DNA of 64,000 nt from Bicyclus anynana (taxonomy: Eukaryota; Arthropoda; Insecta; Lepidoptera; Nymphalidae). The stretch covers positions 7,858,142 to 7,922,141 of the forward strand of contig NC_069097.1 in the NCBI RefSeq assembly GCF_947172395.1, in the 5' to 3' direction. This document shows positions 43,861-54,944 of the stretch, piece by piece. A program made the position numbers and the translations under genes. How positions within the stretch are numbered: position 1 is the stretch's first letter; each line of letters opens with the position of its first letter. Under the pieces are notes generated by a model. The model saw only the letters and a list, made by a program, of their open reading frames with translations, did not search any database and was not told the DNA's origin.

Positions 43861-44199
43861 GCTGCAATGACAAAAATAAAAACAGCCGCGACGATTGCCA
43901 ACATTCTTTGAAGGGCGGCATAAGGGTCCTTGGCGAATTTCTCACCATGTTTCAGGCTTATTTTAGCCAAAAGTGCTAGCCAAGTGTACTACCCAAATTT
44001 GTCGACGTTTAAAGAATGGAAAAAATAAATTAATGTAATTGAAGTATTTTTTCACACTCTTTGATGGGAAGGAAAAATATTGTGGTTTAAAGAGAAATAA
44101 ACTCCTTTTTCCCTGCGAAGATATTTAAGACTTAGTGGAACCAGCGTATATTAGAATTGATGGAGTAAACTTTAAACTTTGTACTGGACTATGAGCATT

Positions 44200-44680
44200 T
44201 AAAAAGTCTTGAACAATTTCTGCAGACTGTCTTCTGATTGTTTTTCTCCAACTCGCATGCCTAGCGTGGTCATAGCATGGGCACAAACCTCATGGATAAC
44301 AAAATGTACCATACTAGAAGGCTCAAAGTCATTCAACGAGCGATGGAGCGAGTTATGCTTGGAGTTTCTCTGCGTGATCGAATCAGAATTGAGGAAATCC
44401 ATAAACGAATCAAAGTCACTGATATAGACCAGCGAGTCGCGAAGCTGAAGTTCCAACTGGCAGGCCACATAGTTTGAAGTGCCAATAGACGTTCCTAAGG
44501 TGCTGGAATGGCGACTCCACACCGGAAAGCGCAGTGTTGGTCGATCCCGCTCATTACGACCGAGAACATCAAGCGGGCTGCAGGGATCCGCAATATGCTC
44601 GTGGCTCGAGACCGTTGTGCTCGTAAGTCTGTGCAAGATGCCTATGTCCACCAGTGGACGTCCATCGGCTGTTAAAGTTG
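44200..44680 (+). pseudogene. RTE-type LINE, internally deleted composite
   Basis: 44240-44290 resembles the leader of the element at 63.4 kb (CTCGCATGCCTAGCGTGGTC). It is followed almost directly by the C-terminal ORF2 tail: RRLKVIQRAMERVMLGVSLR, DRIRIEEIHKRIKVTDID, then in a shifted frame LEWRLHTGKRSVGRSR and VHQWTSIG-like remains. So the 5' and 3' ends are present and the middle is lost. Reading frames on the other strand here are shadows. Confidence 0.75.
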
Positions 44681-46235
44681 TGTAAACCTGACAAATCTTA
44701 ATAACAAGACAATATAAATGACGTATTTGATTCTATAGAGACCAGTGTGAACTAAACTTGGTCTTAGATGGTCGATTGTGGAATCACTACGCATTCTGAT
44801 ACATTAATTTTTATACAACAGTCTAAATAATGAACGTAACATGCAATGTAGTTGACAGTATTAAAGTTACAAATTACACTGCAAAGTATCTTGAATTTTT
44901 GGAAGTGTATAATAATGTCACCTGTGTGGCGATATTATCACGCTTATATCTCTATCGCCTCTTTATTGAGTTTTCTATGGGGTCAACAAAGCAGGGTCTT
45001 CCTTAAAGGGCTGTCTAGGGAATTGGGACACTGCCGATAATACGCCCTCCGAGATGTGTGCGCCGCCTTTATTACAAAAGTCCAAGTTAACAGGGATAGT
45101 GTCATAATAGGACTCCCTAGAGCGAAGTCAAAATCGCTTTAGCAATGTGACAAATGACTAAACCGTGGGAACTATGGGGCATTAACAATAAATAAAAGGA
45201 GGCCCGTTGCGGTGTGTTTTTATTTTAGTTCCCCACGTCCTGTGGCTTACGGTAATCCCCGGGTCCCTTCACGTAGCGGCGCTGTTTTATTTGATTACCG
45301 GGTAGCCCCGGGGGTAACTTCCACGATTTTGCCCTGGCCCGACATGTTTGCGATGCTGGTGGCGGAATTTTTTTCACGAAAAGTGTCAGTTTTTGTAATA
45401 TATTCAGACTATGCTTTTATTAAACATTATATTTGAAACAACTTTATATATTTTTTGTATTTAACAATTTTATCTTTTACGAGTATAAAAGAATGTGTGA
45501 ACAAAGATTAATGGAATTATGAAATTAAAAATAACATAATATTGTGTATATACGAGTACAAATTATTTTAGTATTTCCGTTTTAAGATTCGACTTACTAA
45601 ACATATAGTCCAAGACTACTATTATTTTTTTTACGTAAAAATATATCAATAGTCAATATTAATTTATTTCATTTAGGCTTAGTTTACTTGTATTGTATTT
45701 CGATCATGGTGATAATAATTAGTTGAAAACGTAAAATTAAATTTACGTGGGTTCCATACGCACCTTGGTCATGTGGTACAAAAGTCGTGTTTCAGAGAGA
45801 ATTTAAAAGATCTACTTCAAGCAAACGAAGCCGCGGACAGTTAACCAGTTGAAAAATAATAAAATAAAAAAGCAGAAAGAATGTTTTATATCATTTATAG
45901 CAAATTTATTTATTGTTCTCTGGTATACGTTAAATCCGGGTCTACCACGTAGCGGTGCATTTTTATTTGATTACCGGCAAGCCCCAAAGGCGAAGCTTGC
46001 ACTTTCCCGACCCAGTACTGGATATAGTGAAAAGTTGTATATACTTTAAAACTATGTTTCAGTGATTTGTTTACGGCTAGAAGAGAGACCTGGCGCAGTC
46101 CGTGTTTTAATGCAAACGTACAGGTTTGGGGTGACTTAAACAGGCGAGTGTCACCGCTCGGATCGGACGCTTTTGCACACGCTGCGCGACGTGCCTCGCC
46201 CGTTCGTTATCGTTCGTCGTTTGTAATATTAGTAA

Positions 46236-46339
46236 CCAAAAAAAAATACTGGGAAAAAATATTGTTGTGCATTTGGCTGCCTAAATAATAATAAGGATCG
46301 GAGACTCGCGTTTTTCAAACTTCCAAAGGATGTGGGGAG
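46236..46339 (+). pseudogene. THAP zinc-finger exon fragment
   Basis: Between a stop at 46233-46235 and a GTAATG donor-like site at 46340 the frame reads PKKNTGKKYCCAFGCLNNNK, DRRLAFFKLPKDVGR. The C-x4-C (CCAFGC), the spacing to FFKLP and the following Pro match the start of the THAP C2CH DNA-binding domain (family pattern C..GC..N....F..FP). No ATG precedes it in frame, and no downstream exon with the second Cys-His pair was found. Likely the first coding exon of a THAP-type transposase (P-element-like) or a host THAP gene relic. Confidence 0.65.
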
Positions 46340-46854
46340 GTAATGAAAAAAAATATTTTAAGTAGGTACTTAAATAATATCTACCGAATAATTACTTCGA
46401 TTTTCTTGTTTATGTTCAAGTACGTTAGTCCGAATATATTAGGTACTAGCTACCTTCCAATTTTCGTTTATAACCACAAAACGCAGTAATATTTCGCTAA
46501 AAGAACCTTTCTTTTAAGTTGGCTGTGATGTAGAATATTGACGCAATCTACTCAATTATCTCATCCAGACCTTTTACATTAATAGAGTTTACAAGTTGAA
46601 GCGACTGAAGGGCTCTTGAAGTGGAACATTTTGATTTAATTACACAGATTCATTTAGTGGGTATCTCAGAAATGTTAGTGGCCTTTTATGATATGACTTT
46701 GTTGAGTTAGTAGATGGTTATCGAGCGAACTGATGTGTTTATTTGATGATTCAAAGTCAATAGCTGGTTTAAAGTTAACCGAATTGGAAATATTATTTCT
46801 ACATTCACTAAATTCTGTTTCAAATCTTCTGATTATACTCTTTTACTTTGTATA

Positions 46855-47002
46855 TATGAGAGCCGTGACAGCCCAGTGTATAAGACCTCTACCTCCGATT
46901 CCGGAGGGTGTGGGTTCGAATCCCGTCCGGGTCAAGACCTCCAACTTTTCAATTGTGTGCATTTCTAGAAATTAAATATCACGTGTCTCAACCGGTAGCT
47001 AA
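46855..47002 (+). repeat. SINE-B 5' part
   Basis: GAGAGCCGTGACAGCCCAGT, GGGTGTGGGTTCGAATCCCG (box B), CTCCAACTTTTCAATTGTGT, then stops after TATCACGTGTCTCAACCGGT, where the foldback at 47007 begins. The 3' half is missing. Confidence 0.85.
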
Positions 47003-47006
47003 CTGG

Positions 47007-47234
47007 GTTACCACGCAATTTGTAGGACATTGTGGCTGTTAAGTTGTACAAGTATTATTTAAGCAACAGTAAAAAATAACGTCTGGTTAGTAACAACTTT
47101 TGGAAAACTCACCTCCTCCCAACTTGTAACAATAACGAGGTTATTATAAGTTGTTACTAACCAGCTGTTTTTCTATTGCCTAATTAATAGTAATTAAACT
47201 TAACAATCACAATGTCCTACAAGTTGCGTGGTAC
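47007..47234. mobile_element. Foldback element
   Basis: GTTACCACGCAATTTGTAGG.. at the left returns as ..TCCTACAAGTTGCGTGGTAC at the right, and the inner AATAACGTCTGGTTAGTAAC returns as GTTACTAACCAGCTGTTTTT. A half copy lies at about 2940-2980 (TGTACCACGCAATTTGTAGG), with related flanks at 2860-2900 and 47240-47340 (GATGAGACGCTC/GAGCGTCTCATG). Confidence 0.8.
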
Positions 47235-47519
47235 ATCATCTTCGTGGCTCAGAAGTTTTCATTACCTGGTAACCTAGTTTGATATCAGAATCAAGAATTA
47301 TCATAAATAAAAAGTTGAGCGTCTCATGAAGATGAAGCTACTCACGGAAAATTAACTTCATGAGTAATCAATTATAAAAATGTTCCACGTATTCTGAGCT
47401 ATATTAAGCTTTGACATGAAGATTAGGTACTAGTCACTTCCCAACATCGATATAAATCTACGATCTACGATTCTACGATCGATGCTTCCCAAGTACAAGT
47501 AGCAAAGTTTCTAGTAGAC

Positions 47520-47765
47520 AATAAAACACATTGCATCTGTAAGAGACACGGGGCGTTGCTGAGGACATACGGTCCCGATTAAGTTAAACCACGCCCGCAG
47601 CACTGTTATTGTTGTACGAATTAAGACCCGTTTTTGCTAGAACAACAGCCGGCCGCGGCGTCTCATTCAAAGTTGCGGGAGCAGGCATTTGTATGCAAAT
47701 TAGTCGTAATCTCGCCCAGTAGGCCGCAATCACCGCTACATCTACCTCGAGTTTTGGATAAAAGG
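47520..47765. promoter_or_regulatory. Candidate intronic enhancer with octamer motif (weak)
   Basis: A GC-richer block (GACACGGGGCGTTGCTGAGG, ACAGCCGGCCGCGGCGTCTC) with a perfect POU octamer and adjoining TAAT-like site in GTATGCAAATTAGTCGTAAT at about 47691. No repeat family matches. Function is inferred from motif and composition only. Confidence 0.3.
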
Positions 47766-47903
47766 ATTTTTGGATGAACCGCCCACGAACAGTTAATTTT
47801 TTTCATCCGTAATTATAATGTAATTTCGGGATCAACACTATAATAATGACTTTTATTCGACACCAATTCAATATATTTTTTTTATCTTTATATTTTACTT
47901 ATG

Positions 47904-48160
47904 AGGGTTCGAATCCGGTCCGGGGCATGCACCTACAAGTTTTCAGTAGTGTGCATTTTAAGAAATTAAAAATAACGTGTCTCAAACGGTGAAGGAAAAA
48001 CATCGTGAAAAACCTGCATACCAGAGAAATTTTTTAATTCTCTGCGTGTGTGAAGTCTGCCAATCCGCATTAGGCCAGCATGGTGGACTATTGGCCTAAC
48101 CCCTTTCATTCTGAGAGGAGACTCGAGCTTAGTAGTGAGCGGAGTATGGGTTAATAATGA
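47904..48160 (+). repeat. SINE-B copy, start of head missing
   Basis: Begins at box B (GGGTTCGAATCCGGTCCGGG) and has a complete body and 3' end (GTGAGCGGAGTATGGGTTAA). Confidence 0.85.
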
Positions 48161-48704
48161 TGATTTTACTTATATATAATAAAAACGATGATTTCTTGTT
48201 TTTTTATTGAGGCGTTTATAGCATAAGTATAACTAATTAACACCGTAACAAATGCAAACAAATGTAAATTTGATACTAGCCGTTTAAAATCACAATAAAT
48301 AATGTTTCAACAATGCGTAATTATGTAAATTTATGTAATTCAAGCACATGCATATAAATTTATGATAACAACATCGTAATGATAACAAACAGTACGAAAA
48401 CATATCATATTTTCCCATCTATTCAATAAAATATGACCTCCGGTGTATGCGTTACTTTTTTAATGAAAAATCCCGAGTTCAATTTCAAGCTCAAGTCAAT
48501 TAAGTAATAAATAATTTCTTTATTAACTCAACCAAGGCTATTCATGAATTCAGAGCGCATTTAGAATTATTTTGCAGTATAACTTCAATGAAATAAAATC
48601 TATGCTGATAGTTAATATATTTGCTACGTCATCGCTACGGCTAGTATGTATAATGTATGTGTAATATGCTACTGTATGTATGTATGTATGTAATGTATAT
48701 ATGG

Positions 48705-48868
48705 GCAGGGTTGATCCCCCCCATCAGATGGACTGTCGACATCAAGCGGGTCGCAGGTATTCGCTGGATGCAGGCGGCTCAGTATCGTGATGTATGGAAG
48801 TCCCTACAAAGGCCTATGTGCTGCAGTGGACGTCCATCAGCTGACATGATGATGATGATGATGATGAT
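48705..48868 (+). repeat. RTE LINE 3' end with (TGA)n tail
   Basis: The translation shows WTVDIKRVAGIRWMQAAQYR, DVWKSLQRP, and the sequence ends CAGTGGACGTCCATCAGCTG followed by (ATG)n from about 48844 to 48868. Same 3' end as the 4.6-kb copy. Confidence 0.85.
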
Positions 48869-48879
48869 ATATGCTACGG

Positions 48880-49560
48880 CATAGCTTCGTCAAACATGTA
48901 TATATGCTGCGACATAGCTACGCTTGCTAGCAAGTAAACGAGTATATGCTACAACATAGATATGGCAAGCATGTATATGCATAATGTTTATGCTACGTCT
49001 TGGCTACGGCTAGTAAGTATCTATATCTATACTAATATATAAAGCTGAAGAGTTTGTTGGTTGTTTGTTTGATTGAACGCGCTAATCTCAGGAACTACTG
49101 GACCGATTTGAAAAATTCTTTCAGTGTTAGATAGCCCGTTTATCGAGAAAGGTTATAGGCTATATATTATATCCGTATTCCTACGGGAACGAGGACCACG
49201 CGCGTGAAGCGTCAGGTGTCAGCTAGTAATGTATATATGCAGCTACGGTATAGCTACGTCGACCATGTATATATCCTGCGACATAGCTACGACGAGCAAG
49301 TATATATGCTACGCCATGGCTACTGCGAGTATATGCTACGGCATGGCTACGTCAAACATTTGTATATCCTGCGACATAGCTACGGCGAGCAAGTATATAT
49401 GCTACGCCATGGCTACTGCGAGTATATGCTACGGCATGGCTACGTCAAACATGTGTATATCCTGCGACATAGCTACGGCGAGCAAGTATATATGCTACGC
49501 CATGGCTACTGAGAGTATGTGCTGCGGCATGGCTACGTCAAACATGTATTTAAGCTACAA
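48880..49560. repeat. Minisatellite of TATATGCTACGGCATAGCTACGT-like units
   Basis: Basic ~30-bp units (GCTACGGCATGGCTACGTCA, ACATGTATATATCCTGCGAC) form higher-order repeats of about 100 bp, clearest at 49270-49550 (nearly three copies). Two of the reading frames stay open because the repeat has no stop in them, but they are not genes. Earlier units start around 48620; the array is split by the RTE tail (48705-48868) and an element at 49025-49226. Confidence 0.88.
49025..49226 (-). mobile_element. CTAGCTGA-type short element inside the minisatellite
   Basis: Plus strand: ATCTATACTAATATATAAAG, CTGAAGAGTTTGTTGGTTG, GCGCTAATCTCAGGAACTAC, ATTCCTACGGGAACGAGG, ending GTCAGGTGTCAGCTAG: the reverse of 2508-2697. 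Minisatellite units continue on both sides. Confidence 0.8.
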
Positions 49561-50899
49561 AATGACTTACGGATCGTAGCCTCTAAGCCCTAAAAGATCA
49601 AAAAGGCGTTACACATAACCTTATATTTTCAGAAAATACAACTTTATGACAAAAAAAAACCCGAAGATTAAAGTCCACAGGGTAAAGATATCATTTTGTG
49701 GCCAAGTTCAGTTATTAACACCACCATATGAAAGATCGTAAAAGTCCGACTTTGGTCCGCGAAGGTATAATTTATAGTCCCGCAATAACGGACTATAAAA
49801 TAATAATTCCCTATAAAAGTTATGGCCACCTTCACGACAAGGGACTCTTGTTAAGACCTCTGCAATTGTAAGTACCCGTTATGTGTTTAATTTAATATCC
49901 CCATTCCCAACTCATATATCACAGGCCTCTGTAAGGTTTATGGTGCTTTTAAATAGGAATAGAGGAAGGCAAATAGGACTTATCATAACGGGCGTTTATC
50001 TTAATATACGCATAATAAAATACACTATACAGTTAACAACTACTTAAACTATTAAAAAAAACTAAATAAGGTAATCACTGCGTGTGTGATAATGAAAAAC
50101 AAGGCCGACTGAGATTCATCTTTAAGACATTGGTTTGAAGATTATCACATTAAACCAAAAAAAATTTTTTTTCAATTTAATATTGACAATTAAACATTAA
50201 CTTGTACATGTATTTGTTGAATAAAATTAAATCGAATTAGAAAGTTTGAATCTTTACTATCTTCCTAGTTAGCGCACTAATATCTTTGCCACAGCATTAT
50301 CAATTAAACATTAATTGAAATCACAGTCACTTTTTTAATTTTGGTGACTATTTTTTATTCCTTATGACTAGTTAGTGGTCGTGATCAATGACAAAATTGA
50401 TCGTACAACGCGGCCCAAATTCATAAATGAAAGTTTTAGAAGAATACACAAGACTAATCAGAAACGGTAATCAGAATCGGGCGAAAGACAAACGGTCTGT
50501 CAGAATTAACTAATTTATAAATTAAGAATTTATCATTAAACAAATTTCAAATATCATTCGTTTTGGTAAATCCGCCAGGAAGTCTTGGATTGGAGTGTTC
50601 TAGAGCCTCATTTGGACCGGTAACAAACTTACTAAAGAACGACGATTTATTAAAATAATAATGAAGTGTATAAGAAATAGAAAGCAAAACTGTTGAACTG
50701 TTACTCCTTTTAAGGGTACTATTGTCGTATTTACTCCGAAGTCATAAGTGAAGACCATAGCCGAGTTTGATTATTCTTGGGTTTTGACAGGCAAAAAGAT
50801 GGACTGAACCTAAAATTAAAGGTTCTGTGAACTTTTCTTTAGGAAGAAGAAAAACGGCCGACACTGAGTTTAAAAGTGTGGGTTACTAACACAAGTTGG

Positions 50900-51175
50900 T
50901 TGGTAAAAGCGCTTGGAGGCCATTGGATCAGCTTCCACCTTCACACAGGAAATAAAACTATAAGAAATTGTAATTGTTATCAATTGTAAATTATAATACT
51001 GTATGACTTTTTCAAAAGAGCAACTGTTGAGTTTCTTGCCGGTATCTTCTCAGCAGAACCTGCCTTCCGAACCGGTGGTAGAATCTTTACAAATAGTCAA
51101 CTGACGTGTCAAAAGTGCTTGTAAACTGAGCCTACTTGAAATAAATGATTTTTGATTTGATTTGATTTGAAGTTA
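50900..51175 (+). repeat. LINE 3' untranslated end
   Basis: TTGAGTTTCTTGCCGGTATC, TTCTCAGCAGAACCTGCCTT, CCGAACCGGTGGTAGAATCT, AAGTGCTTGTAAACTGAGCC, TACTTGAAATAAATGATTTT and a TTTGATTTGATTTGA tail. I recognise this as the 3' end of a lepidopteran non-LTR retrotransposon. Reversed or partial relatives lie at about 8505-8545, 14580-14630 and 28185-28235. Confidence 0.7.
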
Positions 51176-52317
51176 TTATTCGTACGTTCAAGGCGATATA
51201 AAAACAATGCAATTAAACTCTCCCGTTCGAATGAACCTTTGTAGGCCACAACTCCGCCCGATCTAATACAACTCATTAATAAAGACCGCAAAATAATCCT
51301 CGAATAAATTTAAATTAATGAGATTAGGAGCCTCGGGTAAGTCCACGGGTTAGATGAATTTAAATTACTTTTACTCGTAGGTAACTCCCGCGAAGTGCAT
51401 AATAGTATTAAAGTGAAATTTATTAACGCTCTGATGGATATAAATCTGAATTTATAAAAGTTGGATCTGTCCAAAACATTTTGGCCTGTACTTTATAATA
51501 TAATTCGTTGAAAGTCATACATATTTCATTGCATTTTTAAAATGTGCGTATTAGTATTTTTACTACATTTTGCATTCACAAAGAGTACGCCAGTATTAAT
51601 GTATGCAGTAATGTGAACTTAAAAATAACTTTATTTAGCATGATTTATTGATGTTTTATTGTATATTATAGAGCATGTAAGCATTGTCAAATACATATAT
51701 TAAACAAAAATGCTGTTTAGCTTAATAAGCAAGTAATGAAGGAATCAAGCAATGCAAGGTGATGATACTACTACTACGACTACTTCCCTGATACTTAAGC
51801 ATAGGCCTTTGTGAGTAGAGCCTCTCTGTTGCACCCCAAACAATTACCAAATTTTGTCGGTTGTAATAGAAGTCTTTCGTGATGCATCTAAAGCCGATAT
51901 TTTTGCTTCAAAGTGCGACCTGATAACTGACATAACCGTCCTTTGTTTTAAAAATTCGGTTTTACTACTCCAGACAACTGCTACTTTATTAGTACATATA
52001 AGAAAGCTTTCAGATGGTCTTTCTCTGATGCCGGTTAGGGTAGAGACATTTTAATGGTAGTGTTTCTTGAAAATTGCAATACAGCTGTAAGCTGTATCTT
52101 ACAAACTAGCTTTCCCATACAAGATCATAGGCGAATACATTCCTGCCAATGAGAGGAAAATGGTTGAAAACCACCACTAACTTTGACAAGTACGTGAGCT
52201 GACTTCATATGTATCGTTTAGCCATACGCACGGTTAGGCACGGATGTGTAAGAATTTACAGCAACCCGGTGAGGAAGAGTGATGTATGTATTACGAGCGC
52301 TGTAGGATATCCGTCAT

Positions 52318-52540
52318 TTTTTTTATTCTTTACAAGTTAGCCTATGACTAGAATCTCACCTGATAGTAAGTGATGATGCAGTCTAAGATGAAAGCGGGCT
52401 AACTTGTTGAGGAGGATGAAAATCCACACCTTTTTCGGTTTCTACACGGCATCGTACCGGAATGCTAAATTGCTTGGCGGTACGTCTTTGCCGGTAGGGT
52501 GGTAACGAGCCACGAGCAAAGCCTTCCATCAGCCAAAAAT
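52318..52540 (-). repeat. SINE-A copy, head truncated
   Basis: TTTTTTTTATTCTTTACAAG, TTAGCCTATGACTAGAATCT, CACGGCATCGTACCGGAATG, TTTGCCGGTAGGGTGGTAAC, ending at CCTTCCATCAGCCAAA. The tRNA-like head is missing. Confidence 0.85.
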
Positions 52541-53464
52541 TTGATTGTCAAAGGTGGGAAAACTGGCATTATTGAATAGATACAAGCATTACTATGCCTT
52601 CATAATACTTCTACACACAATATCGTCTGCATTTAGTCAATAGTTATGGTCTTTTATTTTCGACATTTGCATGATGGCATGAAAAACACATAAAAAATCA
52701 TTATTTTTTATTGTAAGATATTGGTATCAATTCAATTAACAAATATTCACTTTTTTATCATAGCACTCTTAAAATTTATAGTACTTAAATTAGCAGCTTT
52801 TATATTTTTATTAATTCAGATTTCAATTTTCAATCAATTTAAATTTTAAACAAAGTAGCAAAAGTTTTCGTGTCCACAAAATTGATATTTAATTAATATT
52901 TTGTCTTACCGCCCTATCTCAGGGTAAGCAAAAGGAAAACTTTCGTTGGGTCGAAAATTGAATTCATCCTGACATTGACATACATAAAGGACCAGTTAAA
53001 TAGAACAATATGTTGCCCAGGAAAGTACTAAAGTTAGGAATTCAAACTGAGTTAGTCATAAAGGCTCGTCAATTAAATTGTCATGTTTTATAGAATGCAG
53101 ACACTAGTATTAATATGATATCGCAACGCATCGATAACGCAACTGATAGCTTTGTAAATGATACGGTTCGTCGAGTCGCAAATAGTTCATTCTTACTGTT
53201 ATACTCTCTGTACCTATTCTCAAATCTATGGTTATACTGCACTCATTGTAAGAATTGATGAGGTATCGGGAAGGAAATTGCTTAGAAGAGACTCTAAAGC
53301 TCACTATAGCTTTTACGAATAAGTTGCGTTATATCTAGCAGCGGACGCATGCCGTGGCGATTGTCAGTTTTTTCATAGTCTCTGTTATAACATAGTCCCC
53401 AGTCCAGCTCGCCCGGACTAACTGAACTTAACTTTAGCGGAACATTCGCTTAGTTGATTGAAAA

Positions 53465-53654
53465 ATCTATACTATTATAAAGCTGAAGAGTTTGTTTGAT
53501 TGAACGCGCTTAACTCAGGAACTACTGGTCCGTTTTGAAAAATACTTTCAGTGTGAAATAGCACATTTATCGAGGAAGGCTATAGGCTATATATTATCCC
53601 CCTATTCCTACGGGAACGGGAATTACGCGAGTGGAACGGCGCGGCGTCAGCTAG
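53465..53654 (-). mobile_element. CTAGCTGA-type short element
   Basis: ATCTATACTATTATAAAGCT, GCGCTTAACTCAGGAACTAC, TATAGGCTATATATTATCCC, CTACGGGAACGGGAATTACG, ending CGGCGTCAGCTAG. Confidence 0.8.
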
Positions 53655-54440
53655 AGGGGAATATTTTTAATATTACAAAATTTTATGGCTAGTAGTATCC
53701 TTTAAAAATAAATGAAGATGCAGCGTATCTTGACATGTAATATCTATGGTAATAGGAGAACTTTCATTAAGTCGAAAATTAAATTCATCCCGACGGCTTT
53801 TTTCTCTCACTAATTTAACGTAATTAATTGATAGCGTTGGAACAAGATGACGAAGTTTAATTTTAATAAGGAAATTCTTGTTTGATTCTCTTTTAATAAT
53901 ATTAATCCACTCATTTTTGGGGTGCAAACTGTCACCGGTCACTTTTTTTAATTTTTTTTTTTTAAATATTAGTGCAAATTAACATTGTAATCCATAGTTA
54001 TTTAATTTTTTTAATGAAGAATATAAGGGATGTCGCTGCGCTGCGTAAACGGTAAAAGTAAAGCAAAAATAATTTATAAGGGTATAGTTAAATAGTTTTT
54101 AACGAGTTCCCACGCGGACGACGTCGCAGGTGTCTACTAGATTTTTTTTTCTCTGTTGTTAAATACCAATTTGGTACTTCATAAAATTACGATCTAGCCT
54201 ACATATGTGAATAATTAGTAATTTATCTTTACCCTAAACTACGTCTTACGATAAATATGATATTTTTTTTCAATCTAGTAGTAGAACGATAATTATTCAT
54301 TTAAACCATTAAAAAAAGTGTCAACTAAGCCTATTGTATGCATAGAGGATGCCAAAATTAAAATGTCACTAACAACGAAGTTGCATTAGAAACGAAAGAT
54401 ATGCGCGATTACAGATCAAGATCTAGATTGTATGACTTAC

Positions 54441-54635
54441 CATGCATCTTATCATTCAGCAACGCGTAACGTGGGTTGGACGCGACGTCCAACGGCAGCG
54501 AGTTCCACAGCCAACGCACGCGGGGTGTTGGGCTGCCGCTGGCCTGGCACGGCAGCGTGGCGGTGTGGCCCACCTCCACCACCATCGTGGTGGGCGGTGG
54601 TGCGATGGACGGGAAACCGGGCGGCGCTTTGTCCA
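54441..54635 (-). CDS. Lar: Lar exon, first half of Ig domain 2
   Basis: 195-nt exon with acceptor TTACAG before 54635 and donor GTAAGT from 54440. After two bases completing an upstream codon it reads DKAPPGFPSIAPPPTTMVVE, VGHTATLPCQASGSPTPRVR, WLWNSLPLDVASNPRYALLN, DKMH plus one base of Gly. It has the PAGFP-like linker from Ig1, EVGHT, the first disulfide Cys (LPC), GSPTP and the strand-C Trp. In Lar proteins Ig1-Ig2 bind heparan sulfate proteoglycans. The exon is unusually GC-rich for this window, which creates long antisense and out-of-frame open frames. Confidence 0.96.
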
Positions 54636-54783
54636 CTGTAAACAAACAATGGAAAAAATAAACTATCTGTAAAAGCTAAAGGTTCATCACAAAATAACGA
54701 AAACCGATTGACGTAGGTACAAAAATGAAATTTGGCAGAAAGGTAGTTTACAGTTAGTAGACCAACGACATTATATTGCACCT

Positions 54784-54944
54784 GGTAGCCTTCCGTTCTT
54801 GGCGACCACGACCTGCAACCGCGCGACTCACTGCTTAGTATGAATTTATATGGAGCACTAAACAAAAGTGGTCGCGCGACCGGTCTCGGGCTTTGTGCTC
54901 CCGTCGCGGTTGCAGGTCGCGGTCGCCAAAATCGAAATGCTACC
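54784..54944. mobile_element. MITE with ~42-bp inverted ends
   Basis: Left GGTAGCCTTCCGTTCTTGGC, GACCACGACCTGCAACCGCG; the right end reversed reads GGTAGCATTTCGATTTTGGC, GACCGCGACCTGCAACCGCG. ~160 bp, no ORF. It lies about 150 bp upstream (in the transcript) of the Ig2a exon. Confidence 0.85.

Larger units (their letters stand above)
35091..54440 (-). other. Largest Lar intron in the window (19350 bp)
   Basis: No exon or nested host gene seen. Main contents: interspersed elements (35.35, 39.1, 49.0, 53.5, 54.1 kb), a local duplication (35996-36300), SINE-A (37194-37508, 38018-38150, 52318-52540), SINE-B (46855-47002, 47904-48160), TIR element copy 2 (42348-42904), RTE pieces (44.2, 48.7 kb), the THAP exon fragment (46236-46339), a foldback (47007-47234), a minisatellite (48880-49560) and a LINE 3' end (50900-51175). 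Stretches 39.6-42.3, 49.6-50.9 and 51.2-52.3 kb show nothing I can name beyond small tRNA-like fragments. Confidence 0.75.

Noticed and set aside
44199..44651. 150-codon minus-strand open frame
   Set aside because: Antisense shadow of the degenerate RTE LINE tail on the plus strand, which has recognisable RTE residues.
49204..49579. Two overlapping ~100-codon open frames with repeated LRHSY/MLRHGY and CDIATASKYICY motifs
   Set aside because: They are translations of a minisatellite whose unit has no stop in these frames; no start context, splice signals or family resemblance.
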